The position numbers and the translations under genes are program-made. Shown piece after piece: positions 32,604-43,987 of a DNA stretch of 64,000 nucleotides; the first letter of the stretch is position 1, and each line of letters starts with the position of its first letter. This stretch comes from Paraphaeosphaeria minitans. Taxonomy: Eukaryota; Ascomycota; Dothideomycetes; Pleosporales; Didymosphaeriaceae. The notes under the pieces are model-generated. The model was not told where the DNA came from. It saw only the letters and a list, made by a program, of their open reading frames with translations, and did no database searches. The stretch is taken from assembly GCA_015832175.1 (NCBI GenBank), contig WJXW01000009.1, forward strand, positions 558,001 to 622,000. Reading direction: 5' to 3'.

Positions 32604-33384
32604 GGCCGGCGAGGCTGGCAGGTTGGCTGGCTTGCTGGCTTGCTGGCTTGCTGGTTGGTGTCTCAAGGTGGCCGTTCGCAAATCATGCACGTTTATGCAT
32701 GCGGACCTCCCGCATGGCGACGTGCGCAGGAACGCACACTGAGATGCAGCGGAACAGCGGGCGCAGAGGCGAGGGCGCTGGGCTGCCGGAGCGCGAGCTG
32801 CTGTGTATCGCGAAGCTGAGGCTGGCTGAGGCTGAGGCTGAGGCTGTTCACGCTGGCGTCGACGCCAAGTGCTCAGTTGCCCCTGGACGACGCGCGCGAC
32901 TTGCTGGTCTTGACTCTTTCACTCTTCCCACCTGCAGCGGGGCGTTAGCTGCAATTCCGGATCTCGGGTGCAGCTCGACGCGGGAATTGGTAGATCAGGG
33001 CGAGGCCGACGGATTGACACGAGCGACAGCGGCCGCCGTCTTCCCAGCCTTTCCGTCTCTCGTCGGCAGCGAATGTCTTTCTCCCGCAGCGAATGCCAGC
33101 ACCAGGCCTTCCGTCTTTTCCCAGCTGTGAATCTGCCTTTCCGTCCGAATCTACACAGTAGCTATTGTCGCCATGGGAGAAGAACAAAAAAGAGACGTGT
33201 TCCGTCCGACTCGGCCACGCTACCGCCCGTGTACACTGCACCGATTCCTACCCTGCGCCTTACCTTGGTCCTCTCTCACGCTATCCACCGCCTGCTTCTG
33301 ATAGTCCTTCTGATACAGCCCCATCCTGCGCTTCCCACGTCGCGAAAACGGCACGGAAACGGCAATTGACACGCGTTTCCGTCA
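32604..33384. other. Upstream region of the MIT-domain gene
   Basis: GC-rich promoter-side DNA with short GGCTTGCT and GAGGCT repeats (32625-32660, 32817-32845). No gene is supported. Confidence 0.4.
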
Positions 33385-33775
33385 CGTCACGTCACATCAC
33401 ATCAGTCACATCACATCCGATGCTTCACGTCAGGTGCTTCACGTCAGGTGCTTCACGTCGGATGCTTCACACCAGTCACTTCACGTCGGATGCTTCACAC
33501 CAGCCCTTCACATCAGATGCTTCACACCAGTCCCTTCACACCAGTCCCTTCACACCAGTCCCTTCACACCAGTCCCTTCACACCAGTCCCTTCACACCAG
33601 TCCCTTCACACCAGTCCCTTCACACCAGTCCCTTCACACCAGTCCCTTCACACCAGTCCCTTCACACCAGTCCCTTCACACCAGTTACTCCACACCAGTT
33701 ACTCCACACCAGCCTTCACATCAAACACCCCACACCAGTCACTTCACATCAGATACATCACATCGGTCACGTCCC
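33385..33775. repeat. 14-bp minisatellite (TTCACACCAGTCCC) with decayed flanks
   Basis: Eleven perfect 14-bp units run from 33521 to 33674, followed by a partial unit. Variant units flank it on both sides (TTCACGTCAGGTGC-like on the left, CACACCAGTTACTC-like on the right). Because 14 is not a multiple of 3 and the unit has no stop, all three plus frames stay open; the resulting frames are not genes. Confidence 0.9.
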
Positions 33776-34030
33776 ATCCGCCACACTGCTGTTGGGGGTT
33801 GCCATCTCGTCGTTGCGTGGTGCAGTGCACTCCCTTACCCTTGTCTATCAGGCCCCACTCCCATCCATCGTGGCCTCGACCAACCCCGTCTAGTCCCGTC
33901 TCGTCGTGTTTCATGCATTACCGTTATCGCGTCATAGCCCGTCTGACTGCCCTATCCCGAGACGACCTGCATCTGTCGCCGTCCTCTCTACTCGCACCCA
34001 CTGCACAGGTGTGAACATGTCCAAACTCCC

Positions 34031-34138
34031 TAAGCCTCTCTCCCACGCCCTAGCCTCTCTCCTCTCCCACGCCCTAGCCTCTCTCCTCTCCCACGCCCTA
34101 GCCTCTCTCCTCTCCCACGCCCAGCCTCTCTCCCACGC
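34031..34138. repeat. 24-bp pyrimidine-rich tandem repeat at the CSN3 stop codon
   Basis: About four copies of a CTCTCCTCTCCCACGCCCTAGC-type unit end immediately beside the stop codon of the CSN3 gene, so they lie in its 3' UTR. Confidence 0.85.
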
Positions 34139-35943
34139 TCAGCGCACGTCGCCCATGATGTCCTCGTCCAGGTCGCCATCTTCATACCCCATGTCCATCG
34201 CGTCCACCCCTGCTCCGCCACCTCCACCTGCACCGTTCTTCTTCTTCTGCCGCTTGAGATACCCCACATACTCCTTGGTGATGCTCAGCCGGTAGTCTGC
34301 ATCCCTCACCTGCTCAGCCAGCGCATTCGTCCGCTGCGTCTGCTCCAACAGCGCCTGCTGCTGCTGCTTCTCCGTCTTGGCAAGGGGTCCCTGCGTCGGG
34401 TCGAGGTAGAACCCCAACACGGCGCCTGCTCCCGACTTGTCCTTGGTCTCAAGATGGGCGTTGAGGAGGCCCTGTCCGATCAGCGAGTCCACAAATGCCG
34501 TCACTTGGTCCGCGCTGCTGCCCACGTTGCGCGCAATGTTTGACACGGGAATCGCCGAGTAGGTTCGCGATAAGCGTGACAGATAGGCTCGGTTCTGGTG
34601 GTCCAAGAGCTCCTCCACTAGACCCGTGTTCCCATCCTACACGCTGTGTAAGCGCCATGCGTCGAAACAGACCAAACATGTTTCATGGGGGGGCGGGGGG
34701 GGGACCCGGATCGGGGTACACCCAGGTGTTTCGTACGGATTTGACTTACTTCGGCCCAGATGTCGCTGCCTGCATTGACTTGTGCTTTGAGTTTGGGTAG
34801 GTTGTCCACCTGCTGGAAGGCTTCCGCAAGCGCCTCATACGCTTTGGCAGCGTTCCTACAGTTCTTCACCGCGGTGCTGCTCATTGTCCGCGGAAGCGTC
34901 TTGTGCTACCATTTGTCAGTGGACATTCCGCAGTCGAACCCACGACGACTCCAACGTCATGTCGGGGTTCGCAGCGCATACACTTACCGACTTGTCCGCC
35001 AAACAGCTAATCAACACCCACTTCTTGTATGCTTCGAGCATCAAACCATTCAGCGCGTTGTTCGCCGGGGTTACAAGCACGTGCTCCAAGAAATGTAGAG
35101 CATCATGAAACTGCCTCTCTCCAAGATACGCCATTGCTCCCAGGACATAGTACTCTTGCAGATCCGTCAAGCTGATCACAGCTGTATGGCCTGACTTCAA
35201 GTTGATGAACTCTCCACTCGCGACGCTGTCCGCAGCCACTACCGAGTATTCTAGGTCTTCCAACGTCTCCTTCGCAATGGCGGTGGGGAGGCTGTGTATG
35301 TAGTTGTCGAGAACAGGTAGGGCAGCCTTGTAAGACCTAGTCTCCATGCATAGCTGAATGAAGCGGAGGTGCGTCGAAGTAAAGGTGCCGGTGGTGGCGT
35401 CGAGGCGGAACATTGCCGAGCGTATGGGGGCGATAGCAAGTGCAGGCTACAATACATTAGCAACGGCGACTTTCCTAGGCCTCGGCAGCTCCAACGTACC
35501 GCTCCTTCGTTTCGCGCAACCAGCTCGACATATTCCACCAACTTCCTCCATTGCTCTCCAGCGTAGCGCATCTGAACAGGATCAAAGGATTCTAGAAACA
35601 GCACTAGCTTGTTCCACAACGAGGCTCCTGGTCGAAGTTGGTCGGCGCTCTTCTTGTTGGCCGCTTCAATGCGGTGGCGGAGGGTAAAGGCGTAAGCTAT
35701 TGAGTTGGTTGCGGGATCGAGAACCTAGACTACTTAGACGGGTGAACTGAGAAGCATCGCTGGTATAATACACACGTTCAGAGGATCTTGAGGAGAGTCT
35801 GCTCCCTTGAGGAAGGTGGCCGGGGTTAACCCATTGACTAGTTTGATGAACTCGCGGGCTTCTTTGTCGTATTCGCGCTTCTGCTGTAGCTCTGGCGCAT
35901 CTGGCTGGAAGCTCAGAAGCGAGGTGATAATTTCTGCGGACAT
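34139..35943 (-). CDS. csn3: COP9 signalosome subunit 3
   Basis: CSN3 is a PCI-domain subunit of the COP9 signalosome, which removes Nedd8 from cullins and controls development and light response in fungi. Exons 35943-35776, 35724-35500, 35446-34988, 34899-34750 and 34636-34139 close exactly to 499 residues; introns are 51, 53, 88 and 113 bp. The helical repeat part includes LWNKLVLFLESFDPVQMRYA and RFIQLCMETRSYKAALPVLD; the mid part has EYYVLGAMAYLGERQFHDAL. The PCI/winged-helix end has YLSRLSRTYSAIPVSNIARN and VTAFVDSLIGQGLLNAHLE, followed by a Gln-rich helix and an acidic Gly-rich tail. Start chosen at MSAEIITSLL (35943), just before the conserved helices. Confidence 0.88.
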
Positions 35944-36461
35944 CTTGCCGTGGGTGTGTCGACAGCTGGTGTGTGCAGTGGTTGCGGGCGCGAGTGTCGA
36001 GAAACGCGGGGGCGTTATAAGGCGCGGTCGCACCTGCCCGAGTGGTGGAGCCAAAAGGTGCGAGCAGTACGCGTTCGACAATCGACAGGGGACGGAGCGT
36101 TCAGGTTCGAATTGGTTGTAGCGGAAAAGTATTATTTGATCGTTGAATGGGTTTACTTAGGTATGAAGCTCTCCATTATCGTACTGCTCCGACCGAGCTC
36201 AAGGTACCTAGCGATTGTTATGTCCGTGCGCGGACTGCCCCACCAGCCAGGCTGCGAGACTACTCGTATTGCAGTACCTAGGCGTTCCAAACTGGGTCAT
36301 CACTAATATTTGCCTTCATAAACTCGAATTCGGGAAGGGTACTTAAATTGCATTGTGAAAGGTCATAACGTCGTCCCCAAACTCCAAGCATCGCATCCTG
36401 TCCCCAAACTCCAAGCAGTGCATCCTGTACGCCACTATCCAATGCAGCCTCCGTGAACTAC
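35944..36461. other. Intergenic between CSN3 and BUB1
   Basis: About 520 bp. Near the BUB1 3' end there is a tandem pair of a 24-bp AAACTCCAAGCA-containing unit (36376-36422). No gene seen. Confidence 0.45.
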
Positions 36462-39400
36462 CTACCTCTTCTTGACGGCTTCCTCCATCCTCCTCACCAA
36501 TGCCTTCAAGCCCACCCCTTTCTCGCAATTCGCTTCCAGCCAGGCCTCCATCTTCTCTCTCACGCCTCTCATTCCTCTGGAGACCGGTAGTTTGCGGTCC
36601 TCTTCAACTTCCAGATGCATCAACGGGTTCAGCAACAAATCGAGAGCCTCCTGCCAGATCTCTGTCTGCCAGTATCTCTTGAGACTTTCTTTGATTCGAT
36701 ACGTCTTTGTTGCGCCAGCACCAAGCGTAGCCGCTCTTTCAGCCACGGTGGAGATGTACTTGCCAAAGAGCAGGTTGTGAATGATGCCTGCAAGGCCATG
36801 ATAGTCAATCTGGTACGTCCATGGCCTTAGTTCGCGCATCTCGGCGCAGTCAGCTTCGGTGGTAGGCCAGTCGGCGATGAACTGCACATCCGGCTTGAAC
36901 ACCTTCATGTCGATGCCGCGGCCAAAATCAATCAGGGCGATGCCCTTGGATGCCCAACCGTCCCTACCGTCGCGCTTATACTGGGAATTCCACTGCTCGT
37001 CTTTTGATAATGCGTCAAAGCGTACGAGGATGTTGTCGGCCTTCAAATCACCGTGAACCAGACCCTTGGAATGTAGTGCCTCGACCGTGCGGAAGAGCTC
37101 GATGGTGAAGAACATCGCAAGTTGCTCGTCCATGACACCATTGTCTGCACGGGCAACATTGACTAGGTCGAGCAGTGTGCCTTGATCTCTGAATTCCTCA
37201 ACCAGATAGCACTCATCCTTGAATAGATGCATCTCGTATGCGTGGATCACCGACTCGGCCCCGCGAGAGACGCCTAAACGCATCTTGGCTTGCCGCATGA
37301 TATAGAACTCCCATGGCGAGGGTGGCTCCTCCATCTTGAGTGCTTCCAAGGTATGACGCTTGACACCGAAATCGCCCTTACCCATCTTTATGGGCTGGAT
37401 CTCGTCCTGTTCGTCTTCGATGCAAGTACTCTCGGTTAGATAAACTGGGGCAAAAGCGCCTTTACCGAGTTCCTTCTTCACAGTGTACATCCTCTCACTA
37501 CCCGGGAAGCGAAGAGTCGGGGGTACGGTTAGACCTGTCGTCGTCTTGTCACCAGAAGTTCGGCTGTTCAGCTTCGATACAGCTTTCACGGCTTTCGTGT
37601 ACTTGCGTATATCTGCACCTTTGCCGTAAGCGCACTCTGTATCCGCGAAGTATCCATCATACGACTCAAGCGGGGGCTGTATTTCTCGAAGAACGGCCTC
37701 TCGTATCAGTTCGTCAACAGGGTTGCATTGCGCATCGTGGATTATCGGACCTTTGGACTTCGTGTGTTTGGTGCCGGCGTCCTTCGCGACGAGCACAGCT
37801 GGCTTCGGCTCGGCCAGGGGCTCCTTCGCTGGTTTCGCTTCGCGCAGGGCCAGCTTCGTCACTTTTCCTGCGCCATTCACAGAAGGCGCGAGCCCTCCAT
37901 GGAAAGGGCTGCTCCAGGGTTCGTCGTCGTCTTCGACAATAGCCGAGGTCCCTTTAGAACGAGAAGGCGTTTTTGCCGCGAAATAGTCCTTCTGAGCATG
38001 AGCTGTTGCGATGCCTAGCGATGATTCGGTTTTCTCTACAATCGGCGTCATAAAAGGTAGGCGATTGTTGGCAGCAAGGGCAGGGTCGCGATATGGCCCT
38101 GTAGGCACATCGTAGTTGTCAGGAGGTACAGGAACGTAACGTGTCGGTAAGGAGTGCGAGGGGAGCTCTGGAGACGTAGGCGTAACAAGATCATCAGATT
38201 GCTGGTCAGTGTGGCTGGTGTGGTCGTGCGAGTGTGAAATTTCACTGAAAGCATCATCTTCTGAACTTTCGCTTTCGTCTTCTGTTCCAGAGCGTTTGTC
38301 GTCCTTGGGTACGTGTTTGCTCTCGGTAAAATCGGACCATGCCGATACGCTCTTGGTATCGGTTTCGTCCACGTCGCTTTCTTCCACCTCGTAATCACCA
38401 ATCGTAGTGCCGAGTGTGAAGTCGGCAGCAGTGGTCTCGTCTCCGAATTCGCTTGTGGCGCCAGAGAGATGGCCAGTCCCTGTACTCTCACCACCACTAG
38501 TGTAGTCATCTTCTTCATCACCGTCAGTCGTTCCTTCTTCACTCTCCGTTTCCTCAGCGGCCTCCTTCAACGGTTCATTGAATATATCGTAAATTTCCTC
38601 CATGGCCTCTTTCGTATGGACGGTCATCGTTGCTTCTCTACCCAACTTCTTTCGTCGAACTTTACGGCCAGTCGGAGAATCCAAATTTGTTTGAACTTTG
38701 TCACGTTAGTGCCACGAATACGAAAAAAGGAGCTTTTCAGGCTGATCACTCACTTGTCTGCGTCTCATTTCGAATTTCCTTTACCTCCATCACCTTGATC
38801 TTTCGGGTTCGATTAGAGCGTTCTTCCCGTCTAGCCTTCTTTGTAGCCTTCGCCTTCTCAACTTCCAGCTGCGAGGGAGGTGTGTTTTCATCATTCAAGT
38901 TTGGCTCGTCGTCAAATCCTTTCAGGGGCACAGTCTGGGTCTTGAGAGGCTCTCTTGCAGGTTCTTGCTCTGCCAATGTATTGATTTGTGGCTTTGGCTC
39001 CTCGTCCGCAAGAACGGTAAATGCCTTGTTAGCCTTCTTCTGGATATTTTGGGCAGGCGACGCTGACTGCGGAGGTGCTTCACTATCGACATGGACGAGA
39101 AATTCGGTGCTGGCCTTCATGAGCTGGTCTTCTTCCAGCATGGGCGCTGGGTCTTCATTGTCGATCTGAATAAGAACTTTTTCGCTAGTCTTGGTCGGAG
39201 GCTCTTCCAGCGTTGACGCAGACTGTTCCTTGTCGACGTGTATCAGAAGTTTCGTGTTGGCTTTGGTAGTCTCTCCTTGATCCATTGATGACCCTGGCTC
39301 TTCATTGTCGACGTGTATTAGAAGTTTCGTGCTGGCCCTGATGGTCTGATCATCATCCAGCAATGACGCTGGCTCGGCATCTGCGTCGATCTGAAGTCTG

Positions 39401-40865
39401 GTGACAGGGCGCTCATCTTTCTCTGCCAATGGCGAGGACACTGCTTCGCTTGTTGCTTCGGCGTCTATATGGATGAGAACATGCTCCGTGCCTTCCTCCT
39501 GTTCCTGGTGTAAAGGGGTAAGCTCCTGCGGGATATGCGTCTCCTCCTCAACCGCCAGAGCTGCGGTGTTAGCCTTTTCCTTCTCGAGTCCCCTGGTTGC
39601 ATTCCAATCAATGTTCAACAAACCGCGATGTTGGGCTCGCAGTTCTTCGAAAGAGTACTCTGCGTCAGCTCTGGGGTAAATCAGTCGAAGGTTCGCGAAT
39701 GGAACCTCCGCTCTCCCGGTCTTAGAATTCACGGTCGGTGCTTCTAGGTGGATTGGATGAGTTTTTACATGTTCGTAATTACGGTTCAGGTTCACTAGTG
39801 TAGTCTATAGTACACAGAAGGCAAAAGCCATACCAGTTAGTCCTGCGCTTGTAAATATGTGTAGGGTTATGGTGGACTTGTGTGGCTTACCTCGTCCTTG
39901 AAAATTTTCATCTTCGAGACTCCGGTGTTCTTCTTTCCAACCTTGAGTGTTTCTCCAACCCAAGAGCGTGCCTCTGGCGTGTTCTCCTTCTTGCGGTCTG
40001 CTAGAGACTCAATACTATCCCATCCCATGGAGCGTCCGCTCGAACCAGGTTCCGGTGGCTCGTCGCCATCAGAAAAGATAGCGAGCTTGGATTTTCCGGA
40101 TCTTGCAGAGCTGCCGCCGATATGTGCTCGACTCTGTGCTTGCGCATCGGCTGGCCCCGTGGCGAAGGGGTCGACCTTTGCAGCGAGGGCTGGTCGCACG
40201 GCAGGCAGCGCAGGGCTTGTGGGCTCGGCGGTCTGCTGTGGTCGGCTTTCGAAGCGATGTTGGAATTCGGCGTATTTGCGAACAAGGCGCTCCACAGGGC
40301 GTGCCCCCTTGTCAATGCCCATGCTGTACACCTCCTCGGCCTGCGCCCAACGACCGGCCATCTCAAGCCAAGATGCGAACTCTTCATAGTACAGGGCGAG
40401 CTTATCGCCAATGTCGTGTCGCGCCAGGTAGGCAAACGTCTCGCGTGGCGCATCGGAGAAGAGGCGAATGTAGTGGAGCCACATCTTTAGGTAGCGAGGG
40501 TCGTTCTGGTAATGCAACGAGGACTGGAAGGTTTTGGTCGCGCGCTCGAGCAGCGGGCAAAGCTGGGACTGCGTCGTATTCTGCGCTGAAGGGTATGCGT
40601 CCAGTGTCCACTTGACATAGCGATCGTAAACATCGAGCGGGTCGTCGGACTCGTCGATTGCCTGGAGCTCCTGCTCGAACGCTTGACGCGTTTCGCTATG
40701 CGCATCTTGTAGCTGTGAGGGTGAAGGTGTGGCGCCCGCGGCGGACGAGAGCGGCGGCGTGTAGAGCTGTGCGAGTGCCTTTGCGGAGCGACCGCTGGGC
40801 AGAGACTGAATGTTCTCCTTTTGGTTCTCAATCACCTCGAAGTCGATCAAATCATCGGAGCCCAT
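36462..40865 (-). CDS. bub1: Spindle assembly checkpoint kinase BUB1 (with two KEN boxes)
   Basis: BUB1/Mad3 proteins hold anaphase until kinetochores attach, via Bub3 and Cdc20 binding and histone H2A phosphorylation. Exons 40865-39891, 39804-38754 and 38695-36462 close to 1419 residues; introns are 86 and 58 bp. A first KEN box is at residues 16-18. The Mad3/BUB1 TPR-like region spans about 55-200 (DPLDVYDRYVKWTLDAYP, YLKMWLHYIRLFSDAPRE, YYEEFASWLEMAGRWAQAEE). A second KEN is at 293-295. A conserved motif follows intron 2 (TVHTKEAMEEIYDIFNEPL). The kinase (about 1075-1400) has GKGAFAPVY, LEALKMEEP, the catalytic loop HGDLKADN and LIDFGRG. Between the TPR part and the motif are repeated LLIHVD-type units. 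Both checkpoint arms (KEN and kinase) are kept in one protein, as in fungi that did not split Mad3 from Bub1. Confidence 0.92.
39110..39480 (-). repeat. Internal protein repeats (LLIHVDxE units) in BUB1
   Basis: About six diverged units of roughly 33 codons encode variants of K(L/V)LI(H/Q)(V/I)D(N/K/S)E followed by an acidic linker (VLIHIDAE, RLQIDADAE, LLIHVDNEE, LLIHVDKEQ, VLIQIDNED, FLVHVDSEA). At DNA level they are recognisable direct repeats. Confidence 0.75.
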
Positions 40866-41308
40866 GGCGCCGGCGGGGTATCAGAAAGAAGGAAGAGGGA
40901 AGAAGGAAAAATTTGGGTATTACAAACAGAATGCAGAAGGCCTGCCTGCACGCGTCGTTATCGTGAAGGTCGTGTCAGGATTGCGGCGTGGTGGGGCGCG
41001 TTCGTGTTGATGCAGCCGCGGGCGCTTGAGCCTGAGCCGGAAGCGGACTCGGTTGCGGTTTCCCCGGCAACACCACGTGAAGGTAGTGAAGGCCCATCCT
41101 ATCCAGCTGCATGGCCCCCCTTCTGCACCAGACCCCAGGGCTGTCGAGATACCGGTGCACATGTCCCAGACTCCCATATTATGTAGCCATAGATTTGTCC
41201 TATACTCCGGTATCATGTAGCCATAAATTTGTACATGGCTGCACTTCCACTACTTGACGCGCCGACCGAAACATCGCGCACTCCAACGTTGCTATCACCG
41301 CGCGCGCT

Positions 41309-42620
41309 CTACAGCTTGCTCTGCCCTCCCTCAAAGGCAACGCCCATACGACCCTGCGCTTTGTGCGAATTCATCAATTCCACCATCTTCGGCAGCTCCT
41401 CCAGCTTGTAAAGCGTCTGGTGCGGTTGAATGTTGTGCTTCGCGCTGAACTCGATAGCCGGACGCATGTTGTAACAGGCTGGTCACGTTAGCTGGTCTTC
41501 AGTGCCATTGCTCCAAGGACACTCACTTCCGTTGTTGGATCCCTTCACCCTATAACGACCCAGAGCAATGTCCAAGGCATTCAGTTGGAGCGGGTCTCGG
41601 GGGATACCAACAACCATCAGCAGACCCTGCCCTGGTTTGATGATTCCAGGGCAATCGTCGTAAGACTGCTTAGACGCGGTGAAGTTCACTGCCGCATCGA
41701 CGCCTCCGCCTGTGATCTCAAGCACCCTTTCCTTCCAATGTCTATCCTTGATCGAGTTGAAAACATGGTCGGCGCCGCACGTCTTTGCTTCCTTGAGGGC
41801 TTGGTCGGCGATGTCCAGTCCGACGACTTTGAGACCCATGGCTCTGTATATCGTTTAGCACATAACACAGGGGAAACATGACCTACTTACTTTGCATACT
41901 GGATGCCTAGATGCCCTAGGCCACCGCATCCTACGACAGCAACCCACTGTCCTGGATTGAGTTCGCAGTCTTGAATGCCATGAAATGCAGTGACACCTGC
42001 GCAGAAAAGCGGAGCTGCCGTATTAACATCAACTGTGGGCATGTTAGCTCCGCTTGCAGCGTCTGTGCCTCTCCCCGAGATCACGTACGTCCTTTGGGCA
42101 AGACCATCGCAGCCCGTGCGTCCACAACAGCGTACTCTTGAAAGTACCCATCCCGCGAAAACCCCTGCATCTTCGTCTTACCCGTAACACACCAGGAGTT
42201 GTGAACCGTCTTGCAGTTCAAACAGTCGAAGCAGCATTCCACGGCACAAAGAAAGCCGACATTGTCCCCGATCTTGAATTTGCTCGCCGCCCCGCCTGAC
42301 CCACGGTCCACAACCCTCCCAGTGGCTTCGTGTCCGATGGTAACGGGGTTCTGTCCGCTGATTGCCGGCGTGAGATTTTGCTGGCCAGTTTGGGATGGGG
42401 ATCAACTAACAGTAAGAGGCCCTGATCGTTAGGCTCGAACAACATGACATCGGAGTGGCAGAGGGAGGCATTTTTGATCTTCACGAGCAGTTCATGCTCG
42501 CGAGGCTCTGGTATTGGTACTTTATTGAGATGAAGCTGATTATCGCGCGCATCGTATCTGGCATCTCGATCAGTAATTGGTGTTGCTCGCGTTCGCACTT
42601 ACATACTGCTGCGCAAACAT
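41309..42620 (-). CDS. Zinc-dependent alcohol dehydrogenase
   Basis: A medium-chain dehydrogenase of the yeast Adh1 type, interconverting alcohols and aldehydes with NAD(H). Six exons (42620-42607, 42557-42411, 42357-42089, 42032-41891, 41843-41527, 41478-41309) close to 352 residues, the family length. The first exon is only 14 nt (MFAQ plus two bases; donor GTATGT). Catalytic zinc ligands are Cys38 (in SLCHSD) and His63 (in GHEATG). The structural zinc set is Cys96, 99, 102 and 110. The Rossmann motif VVGCGGLGHLGIQYAK is split at its end by intron 4, and LKVVGLDI with its Asp suggests NAD over NADP. C-terminus ends KAQGRMGVAFEGG. It is head-out toward the RIP-affected region, 460 bp away, but itself shows no RIP damage. 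Confidence 0.9.
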
Positions 42621-43079
42621 GGTTTTGAAGCTCATCACGGCGGCTGAAATGGCCGATTCTTGAACGATCTGGAAACAGAGAAAGAACGAGAAGTGCGCAT
42701 GGTGCCTGGCAAGCGCGTTGTATACGTTTCTCCTAGCATTGCCTCAAGAGGCGGGAAAGCTCAACCGCTACCTACCTACTTACCTAGCCAAGAGGGAGAT
42801 GGTTCCCGACAACCAGCCACGGTTGCGCGTTCAAGACCTCACCCCGCAAACCCCGCAACGGAGCCTTTCCACGATCGAGCGAGTCATGTCAGGATTCACT
42901 CCTCCAATTTTGTGAACTGGTTCTTTATTAGGGCCTGTTCGGTCGCTGTGATCTTAATCTGTGATCTGGGCGTGATCTTGGCTGTTCTAAGTACCGTGGC
43001 TTGGCGGCTCGTGCACGCCATCAGCTCATGCCCGCGCCCTAATGCTCCACCACCAACTTCAACGCGCCGCAGATCCACT
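42621..43079. other. Upstream of ADH and transition to transposon DNA
   Basis: No gene supported. GGGCCTGTTCGGT at about 42929 resembles the end of a fungal hAT-type or miniature element, but I could not find its partner end. The composition is still normal here. Confidence 0.35.
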
Positions 43080-43562
43080 AATATAGACTGTATTAAGGAG
43101 GCGCTTGCAGCAATCGCTTCGCTAGAACTAGAAGAATCTTTTACGTATTAAGAAATCATAATAAGATAAAGTGTTAATTAATTTACGCTAAGCTAAAGAC
43201 ACTAACACGTTACGTAGTTATATAAAGAAAGGTATAAAAAATAATAAAACCTTAGTAACTAATAAGAAGTAGAGCTTCTATAGTATATTAACTATTTTAC
43301 TACGTAGGGCTTTCTACTTACTTAGTAAATAATATAGAACTTTTTATCTACTATTACCTAAAAATAGGTTTTATTTACCTAGATTAATCACTTTATTTAG
43401 CGTAACACTAACGTCTTATTATTAAGATAAATAGTTACTATTAATAGTAATCGCTATAAAGCTAATTTCCTATATAAATATAAGCTCTATTTTAACCTCC
43501 TATGGCAGAAAATCTAGTAGTACTTAATAGAGGCGCAGTATACATATAATATAGATAAAAAA
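43080..43562 (+). mobile_element. Pogo-like (CENPB/psq HTH) transposase fragment, RIP-damaged
   Basis: Reading through stops on the plus strand gives a psq helix-turn-helix start (IKEALAAIASLELEESFTY, then a segment ending FTLS with stops) and a weak CENPB-type second HTH. It ends with YKLYFNLL...YNIDKK, which matches the segment around the first catalytic Asp of fungal pogo transposases. About the first 60 bp are undamaged; beyond about 43140 nearly all Gln codons are stops. The frame is cut by the LTR at 43563. Confidence 0.65.
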
Positions 43563-43987
43563 TATAAGGAATAGGTAACCTTTAAAGGTTCCTAGAATTA
43601 CCTTTTCTATATTCTAGAAGTTTCTATAATAACGTCATAATGACGTTATAGCCCTATGGATACTAGGTAACGTTATAGGTGACGTTATAAGGTGACGTTA
43701 TAGGTGACGTTATAGGTAACATTATAAATAGTAGAGAATTATTAAGTAGAATACTCTAGAATCTCTACTATATATATATAAGGAGAGTTACCTTCTACGT
43801 ATACTCTCTATCCTAGATAGTAATTCTAAGCCTATACCTAAGGTTTTATTATCCTATTTAACTACGTTTAATCTGCCCTCTATTACCCTAGTCTCTACTA
43901 TTCTAGGTAACTAGTACGAGGGGAGAGAAGGTACTAGAAGGTCTAGAAGGTTACCCTTTATCCTCTAGCCTCTACCTCCTCTTTATA
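43563..43987 (+). repeat. 5' LTR of element A
   Basis: Starts TATAAGGAATAGG and ends CTCTTTATA, RIP-changed forms of the TGTAAGG...TTTACA ends seen in the 3' LTR. It contains a short tandem array of GTGACGTTATA-like units (43669-43735). Confidence 0.85.

Noticed and set aside
33434..34014. Long plus-strand open frames full of SPFTPVPSHQSLHT-type repeats
   Set aside because: They are the 14-bp minisatellite read in three frames; the unit has no stop codon, so openness carries no evidence of coding.
42660..43151. 163-codon plus-strand frame next to the ADH gene
   Set aside because: Its first part has no domain, and its end is the non-damaged start of the pogo-like transposase in the same frame by chance.
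43660..43740. CRISPR-like short repeats in AT-rich DNA
   Set aside because: Units are adjacent, without spacers, inside an LTR of a fungal retrotransposon.
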